Assembly: GCA_037957365.1 (NCBI GenBank)
Contig: JARHVA010004903.1
Span: 1,139,001 to 1,203,000 of the forward strand
Origin: Torreya grandis
Taxonomy: Eukaryota > Streptophyta > Pinopsida > Cupressales > Taxaceae
Reading direction: 5' to 3'
Length of the DNA stretch: 64,000 bases
In this document: piece after piece, positions 60,600-64,000 of the stretch
Position numbering within the stretch: position 1 is the first letter of the stretch
Layout of the letters: each line of letters begins with the position of its first letter
Made by a program: the position numbers and the translations under genes
Notes under the pieces: model-generated
Databases searched by the model: none
What the model saw: only the letters and a program-made list of their open reading frames with translations
Told to the model about the DNA's origin: nothing

Positions 60600-61738
60600 T
60601 AAAGAATAAAGAAGAGATTTGAGGCTCAAATATACTCATTATATGATCAAAAAAGGAATTATATACATAAGAAACTATAAAGGCATTTATCTTAGGTGTG
60701 TGTCTATAGAGGAAGGTAGAGAGATTTTGTAAAACTTGCATCAGAAGATAGGAAGTGATCATCCTTTTGGGAATGCCATAGCCCAAAAAATCTTAAGAAT
60801 AGGCTACTACTGGGTGATAGTATTCAAGGATGCTCATGTTCATGTGAGAACATGTCATGAATTCCAAAATTTGCCTAAGAGAGAAGTACATGTAGTAACT
60901 CCCTTACAACCTATTATTGAAGGTAGGCCATTTACCCATTAGGGTTTAGACTTCATTGGTGTCATTAACCCAAATTCTTTAGTAGGTCATAATTTTTTTA
61001 CTCACTGCTATAGAATATTGCACTAGATGGATTGAAGCCATAGCCACAAAGAATTCTATAGCACAAGATGTGATTTTATTCTTGGAGGAACACATCATGA
61101 CTAGATTTGGCACCCCCATTTCTCTAGTTTGTAAGAATAGACTGACATTCATATTTACTAAATTTACTAAGTGGGCACATGATAACTAGATAACTATTAG
61201 GTCATCTTCTAACCATTACCTCCAAGGAAATAGACTAGTAAAAATAATGAATAATGACTTGATAGATGCAATTAAGAAATCAATTGGAGATAATCTTAGG
61301 ACCTAGTATAATCTATTGAATTATGCTCTTTGGGAAGACTAAATGAGATCAAAGTAAGTGATTAAAACTTCACCCTATCTACTGGTGTATAGACACAAGA
61401 CATTATTTCCAATCATGTTGAAGCTACTGACTTATCAATTCATGTAGGATTACATAAAACCAAGTGATAAAGTAGAGTTTCAACTATTGGACATAATAAA
61501 AATGGAATATTCAAGGACCAAAGCCTTAAAGACATTTAATAAACACCAAGACATAGTTAAGAGGTGGTTTGATAAAAGAGCAAAGTTCAAAGCATGTAGG
61601 ATCTCAGATTTGGTGCTTCTTTGGGATAAAGCCCATGAAAAGAAAGGACAACATGACACATTTTCCCCACTATGGATTGGACCATATCAGATTTTAGAGA
61701 TCCTAAGAAATAATGCATTCCATCTAAAGAACTTTTAG
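60600..61738 (+). pseudogene. Integrase of the large Gypsy element
   Basis: The zinc-binding part is LHQKIGSDHPFGNAIAQKIL, then GYYWVIVFKDAHVHV and TCHEFQ (last Cys changed to Phe). The core reads LDFIGVINPN for the first Asp. After a one-base shift near 60995 it reads AIEYCTRWIEAIATKNS, FLEEHIMTRFGTPISLV, GNRLVKIMNNDLIDAI (last Glu changed to Lys) and SPYLLVYRHKTLFPI. The C-terminal GPY/F module is in an open frame 61487-61738 (FKACRISDLVLLWDKAHEKK, then LWIGPYQILEI). No chromodomain follows. Confidence 0.9.
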
Positions 61739-62928
61739 GGGAATAAACTCACATATCTAGTCAACAAATAGTTTTTGAAGCATTACTTCATGGTTTTACC
61801 ATTTGAAGGTACCCTTGATTGATTAAAGATCATGGTAGAGGTAGGCTTAGATTAGATTTCCTATTTTTTTAGATTAGATTTCCTGATTTTTTAGATTATA
61901 TTTCCTGATTTCTTAGATTATATTTCCTAAATTCTTAGATAGCTTCTTATTTTCTTAGGTTAGTTTTAATGTTTTCTAGATAATATGTTTTTGTTACTTT
62001 CTATGACAACATAAATTGTTTCTATTATAGTCTAATTGATCTAAAATTCAAACTAGTTGTGCCCTTATCTTATGCTTTATAGACTTGTGAAAAAGGGGGA
62101 AATTAAAAAACAAATTCACAACACAGGACCTATTCACAATTTGGATATATTTTTGTGTTTAGAGTCTTTAGGATGAAGGTGTGTAATCATGAACCATTCT
62201 GGATTGTGTCACCATTAAATACTTTTACCAAGTATGTGAAAATTGCTCTCCATGTATTTCATATGAATTTAGAAAGTTTTATTATTCCATTAAATCAAGT
62301 ATACTTATTAAATTAAATACTTGTTGGAAGTGATAATTCTTGGTAGAGATGTACCTGGTAGGGACATTCTAGTAATGATTTATTTTATAACCATACCAGC
62401 TTGCTAGGGTTCCATCTCTCCTCTTTTCATTTAAAAAAAAGAAATGAAAAAAGAAAAGAACTCATGAGTTAAAAATAGAAATTAACCCAAAAGAATATCT
62501 AATGAAAATCAAAAGGATCACATGATGAAATAAGGTCAATGTACCACACATCATGATTAAGAAAATTAAGGAAATGAAAGAGAGGGAACCCAAGGTATCT
62601 CTGTTAGGGCTATTGACACTTGGATGATAACAGAGAAATGCCTAAGCTTTCCTTGATTTTAATGAAATTTAATAGGAACTAGAATTAAACCTATAACTTC
62701 ATCAAGCCTTTGAAAATCTCACCACAATAAGGGTTAAATGAGCTTAACTTATATCACACATATATCCAAGGATAAGGCAAGTATGTTGTGTGAATCTACT
62801 TAGGAGTCTCTTTCATATTTTTGATTTTAGTATTTTTTATATGTCACACTTTATGTTTGATTTAAGATTACTAACCAAAGTTTTGGGTTCTTGAATACTC
62901 AAGAGTATTCCCCCTGCAAGTCACTATT
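61739..62928. other. 3' untranslated part of the large Gypsy element
   Basis: 61849-61940 holds four diverged copies of a unit of about 26-27 bp (TTAGATTATATTTCCTGATTTC). A strong purine run GAAAAAGGGGGAAATT lies at about 62088-62103, but the LTR repeat begins only at 62929. Either this is not the functional PPT or the LTR boundary seen here is not the original one. Confidence 0.5.
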
Positions 62929-63814
62929 TGTTATACCCAACATCTCCCTTTTATTTAGAAATAAATGGGGACCCACTTTTTTCAAAATTTGGCCTATTCA
63001 TTGAGCCTTTCTTCTATATATTTGTGCCAATTATTGAATAGATTGATCCTTATCCTTCATACTTAGAATAATATAACATGGTATTACACATTTTATGGAC
63101 TAACTCTATTAATACCTTTTCAGGAGTTTTTGAACTATGCATATTTTTGGGACTTAGTTTATTTAGATAAATTCATTAAAAGACTTATTCATTAGGATTT
63201 TTATTTGAGCCTTTTATTTAGATGTTTCATCTAAAAAGTTTAGTTTTTGGGATTTTTATTTTGGGTTTTTTGTTTAGGAGTTTGTTAGGCATTTTTTCAT
63301 ATAAAATTATATCTTCAAGAATTTTGTTATGAATAGATTAGGTCTTCAAGTTTTTTTACATCAAACATTTTGTTTGAAAAAATTTCCCTAAAATGACTTA
63401 TCTTTATTAGAAATTGGACATTTTGACTTTTTGGTTTGGACTTTATAATCAAACATTTTATTTGATAGAATTTTGGGTATTTGGATTTTTTTTATAGATA
63501 TTTTGTCTGAAGGGTTATAAAATATTTATATACGCTTCAATATTTTTGTTCAAACATTTTGTCTAATGGGAATTAGGTTTTCGAGGTTTTTGTTCAAGTA
63601 TTTTGTAAAGGATGGTCCCAAAACAAAGCTTGAATACTTGATTCTTGAATGCCAAATTTTTATATACTTATCCATATAAATCCAAAATAGTTATTAATAG
63701 TTTGCTAAAGCTACCCACCAACTAAAACTAACCAAAGATTTGAACTATGTAGAAAATACAAAATATGTGAACATTGGGCATTTATAATGCACGAATTGGA
63801 ATTTAATGCTAAAA

Positions 63815-63889
<75 letters not shown>

Positions 63890-64000
63890 CCATTGAATCC
63901 TTCATTTCTTATAAATGAACTTACACTCAATATTGATTGCTATCCTACATGAGAAAAATCCCTAGTGAACTACAAGAGTATTACAAGTAAACCAACAACT
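62929..64000 (+). repeat. 3' LTR of the large Gypsy element, cut by the window edge
   Basis: Starts TGTTATACCCAACATC and follows 49984-50998 to the last base of the window. It contains a pure (AT)n run at 63816-63888 that is not in the 5' copy. Confidence 0.82.
63816..63888. repeat. (AT)n microsatellite inside the 3' LTR
   Basis: About 36 AT dinucleotides. At the matching place the 5' LTR has only CTATATACATG (near 50871), so the run expanded after the two LTRs were made. Tyr-Ile repeat ORFs here are artefacts. Confidence 0.92.

Larger units (their letters stand above)
49984..64000 (+). mobile_element. Large Ty3/Gypsy element (Tat/Ogre-like) with ORF1 and extra RNase H, 3' LTR incomplete
   Basis: LTR-like direct repeats start at 49984 and 62929 and match for about 1 kb to the window edge. 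Between them, on the plus strand, lie a 3.8-kb ORF1, a 1.2-kb spacer, gag, protease, a second RNase H, RT, RNase H and integrase. From 57736 to about 60990 pol is one frame broken only by point stops, then one small shift occurs in integrase. ORF1 before gag and a second RNase H are traits known from the Tat/Ogre lineage. The RNase H position is unusual. The PBS and exact LTR end are not determined because the 3' copy runs off the window. Confidence 0.85.

Overview
The window comes from a large, AT-rich plant nuclear genome filled with old LTR retrotransposons. Three things point to a seed plant with slow repeat turnover, possibly a gymnosperm; the lineage is an inference. (1) The one intact gene is a plant-type GT31 galactosyltransferase with seven exons. 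(2) The primer-binding sites resemble the initiator-tRNA-Met site used by plant Copia and chromovirus elements. (3) Retroelement reading frames remain legible for kilobases but carry scattered stops that single C-to-T or G-to-A changes explain, as expected after long cytosine methylation.

Layout. 1-9.57 kb: decayed minus-strand retroelement coding, including a Ty3/Gypsy gag with zinc knuckle at 1.2-3.2 kb and two unrecognised frames at 7.15-7.57 and 9.12-9.53 kb. A poly-G/(AT)n tract lies at 5.9-6.0 kb and a degenerate short tandem motif at 8.4-8.75 kb. 9573-12444: a compact non-autonomous Gypsy element with both LTRs, PBS, PPT and GATAG target-site duplications. 12.4-15.4 kb: more decayed minus-strand sequence, the same short motif array, and CA/TATG microsatellites. 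15399-about 20930: a full-length but dead chromovirus (gag-PR-RT-RH-IN-chromodomain) inserted in microsatellite-rich repeat DNA. 20.9-22.4 kb: a (TG)n-(CG)n-(CA)n tract and a roughly 0.8-kb tandem repeat. 22.4-23.6 kb: nothing recognised.

23.6-25.66 kb: the only complete host gene. It is a GT31 beta-1,3-galactosyltransferase-like protein of 336 aa, encoded at 24076-25564, with a TATA box, a CpG-rich 5' region and an AATAAA signal. A Copia LTR begins only about 180 bp downstream of the poly(A) signal.

25838-39931: a minus-strand tandem Copia array, LTR-internal-LTR-internal-LTR-internal. Neighbouring copies share one LTR, and each copy ends in a 21-bp heptad minisatellite before its 3' LTR. 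39932-49983: a minus-strand element with very long LTRs (at least 1.8 kb). It carries an unrecognised reading frame instead of a normal pol, and a solo LTR (GATAT duplications) sits in its left LTR. 49984-64000: a plus-strand Ty3/Gypsy element more than 14 kb long whose 3' LTR runs off the window. Its order is LTR, a 3.8-kb unrecognised ORF1, gag, protease, a second plant/archaeal-type RNase H, RT, RH, integrase, LTR. The extra RNase H upstream of RT in one continuous frame is the most unusual arrangement here.

The last three blocks form a nest: the long-LTR element interrupts the third Copia copy, and the Gypsy element interrupts a long LTR. All domain calls are by eye; no database search was run.
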